This document shows, one piece after another, positions 63,183-64,000 of a stretch of DNA of 64,000 bases. The first letter of the stretch is position 1; each line of letters begins with the position of its first letter. Made by a program: the position numbers and the translations under genes. Origin of the DNA: CALMBW01 sp963779645 (lineage in GTDB: Bacteria > Actinomycetota > CADDZG01 > WHSQ01); contig CAVZYX010000015.1 in NCBI GenBank assembly GCA_963779645.1, forward strand, positions 310,001 through 374,000. The letters run 5' to 3'. The notes under the pieces are model-generated. The model saw nothing but the letters and a program-made list of their open reading frames with translations. It did not search any database and had not been told where the DNA came from.

Positions 63183-64000
63183 TCATCGTTGGGGTCCCAT
63201 CGCCAGCGGTAAACGCATCTTGGTGTCGGCCGAGATCTCATGACACTCCACGGTGGTTCCGAGGTCGTGGGTTCCGCAATCGGTGCAGGCTCCCCACCTG
63301 CAGTCGTCGAGGTCGTTACCTCGCTCGGCTGCTTTCCAGTCGTCCCACAACCAGTCCTTCTCGACCCCCGCGAAGATGTGATCCCAAGGGAACACCTCCC
63401 GGGAGTCACGGGGCCGCGTTGTGTACCACTCGACGTCGATGTCGCAGGCCCTTGCGGCATCGCGCCAAAGCTCAGGCCTGAAGTGATCTCCCCACTGATC
63501 GAATCGAGCACCGTTACGCCAGGCTTGTTCGATGACAGCGCCGATCCGCCGGTCACCCCGGGACAGGAACCCCTCGAGTTGCGCAGCCCACCCACCGTGC
63601 GTCCTGCATTTGACCTTGCGCGACTTGACCGATCTCTTGAGCAGGGAGAGTTTCCGATCGGTCTCGGCTACCGCGTCTTGGGCGCACCACTGGAAAGGCG
63701 TGTGCGGCTTGGGAACGAACGCCCCACATGAAGCGGTGACCTTTGCATTTGTGTTTCCCACGTCCCGACCCGCTTCGGCAACCTTGTCGGCTATCTCGGC
63801 TATCCCGACGACGTCTTCATCACGCTCGGTCGGAAGGCCACACATGAAATAGAGCTTGAGGTGATGCCATCCTTTGGCATATGCCGCCTTGGCCGTACGG
63901 ATCATGTCGTCTTCCGACACCGTCTTATTGATCACTTTCCGCATCCGCTCCGTCCCGGCTTCCGGGGCGAACGTCAGTCCGGTTCTCCGGCCGCTACGGG
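63183..64000 (-). CDS. TIGR03960-family B12-binding radical SAM protein (C-terminal part)
   Basis: The frame is open to the window edge, so the N-terminal cobalamin and SAM-cluster portions are missing. The visible part starts GRRTGLTFAPEAGTERMRKV, then LYFMCGLPTERDEDVVGIAE and ASCGAFVPKPHTPFQWCAQD, and a C-terminal Cys set (CRWGACTDCGTHD). It is paired with TIGR03936, 24 bases downstream. The function of this family is not known to me. Confidence 0.93.
   Translation of the reverse strand, partial: RSGRRTGLTFAPEAGTERMRKVINKTVSEDDMIRTAKAAYAKGWHHLKLYFMCGLPTERDEDVVGIAEIADKVAEAGRDVGNTNAKVTASCGAFVPKPHTPFQWCAQDAVAETDRKLSLLKRSVKSRKVKCRTHGGWAAQLEGFLSRGDRRIGAVIEQAWRNGARFDQWGDHFRPELWRDAARACDIDVEWYTTRPRDSREVFPWDHIFAGVEKDWLWDDWKAAERGNDLDDCRWGACTDCGTHDLGTTVECHEISADTKMRLPLAMGPQR

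Overview
The window looks like a chromosomal segment of an uncultured, deep-branching member of the Actinomycetota. The gene content is actinobacterial: a TIGR03960/TIGR03936/Rne-Rng block leading into rplU-rpmA-obg-proB-proA-nadD-LCP-rsfS, a hrcA-dnaJ operon under CIRCE control, sporadic AbiEi/DUF559-like genes, an Eis-like acetyltransferase and a DUF1416-like protein beside glyS. G+C is roughly 60 percent by eye and coding density is very high, with many ATGA or TGATG start/stop overlaps. The class cannot be fixed from this window, and no rRNA is present.

Layout. 1-3.5 kb: a sugar/lipid-modification cluster (two methyltransferases, an alpha-barrel protein, a GT4 glycosyltransferase), then tRNA-Asn. 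3.7-8.2 kb: a replication/transcription operon dgt-dnaG-rpoD. 8.2-9.7 kb: two tandem paralogous secreted proteins of unknown function and a 130-bp inverted-repeat element. 9.7-14 kb: glyS, a small beta-sandwich protein and ppdK. 14-19 kb: two CNNM/CorC-type membrane proteins, a secreted BNR-repeat protein and a short MscS channel. 19-32 kb: the conserved hrcA-dnaJ-rsmE-mtaB-hit-phoH-ybeY-corC-era ... recO-uppS block, interrupted between era and recO by an ABC transporter, a cold-shock-like protein and a solitary AbiEi-like gene framed by repeats. 32-42 kb: an M15 peptidase lipoprotein, lepA-hemW, rpsT, holA, and comEA-comEC with a ComEC that lacks its nuclease-like domain. 42-51 kb: leuS followed by an accessory stretch (atypical protein kinase, Ser/Gly repeat protein, lipoprotein, secreted lysyl oxidase, tRNA-Ala, a PD-(D/E)XK-type protein and a P-loop kinase). 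51-64 kb: the rsfS-LCP-nadD-proA-proB-obg-rpmA-rplU block, then pepF, rne/rng and the two radical-SAM-associated genes running off the right edge.

No complete multi-gene defence, CRISPR, prophage or biosynthetic system is visible. The candidates for something undescribed are small: the repeat-framed AbiEi-like gene, the 9.54-9.67 kb inverted-repeat element, a GC-rich structured intergenic region between proA and nadD, a possible pair of DosR-like boxes before the repeat protein, the coupled secreted paralogs, and the secreted lysyl oxidase.

Caution: at least seven genes (GT4, ppdK, dnaJ, eis-like, proA, rsfS and an Arg-rich gene) can only be read full length across a single-base indel, and several of these indels lie in G or C runs. 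Essential genes are hit, so residual sequencing or assembly error is the simplest explanation. Every gene boundary in the window should be read with this in mind.
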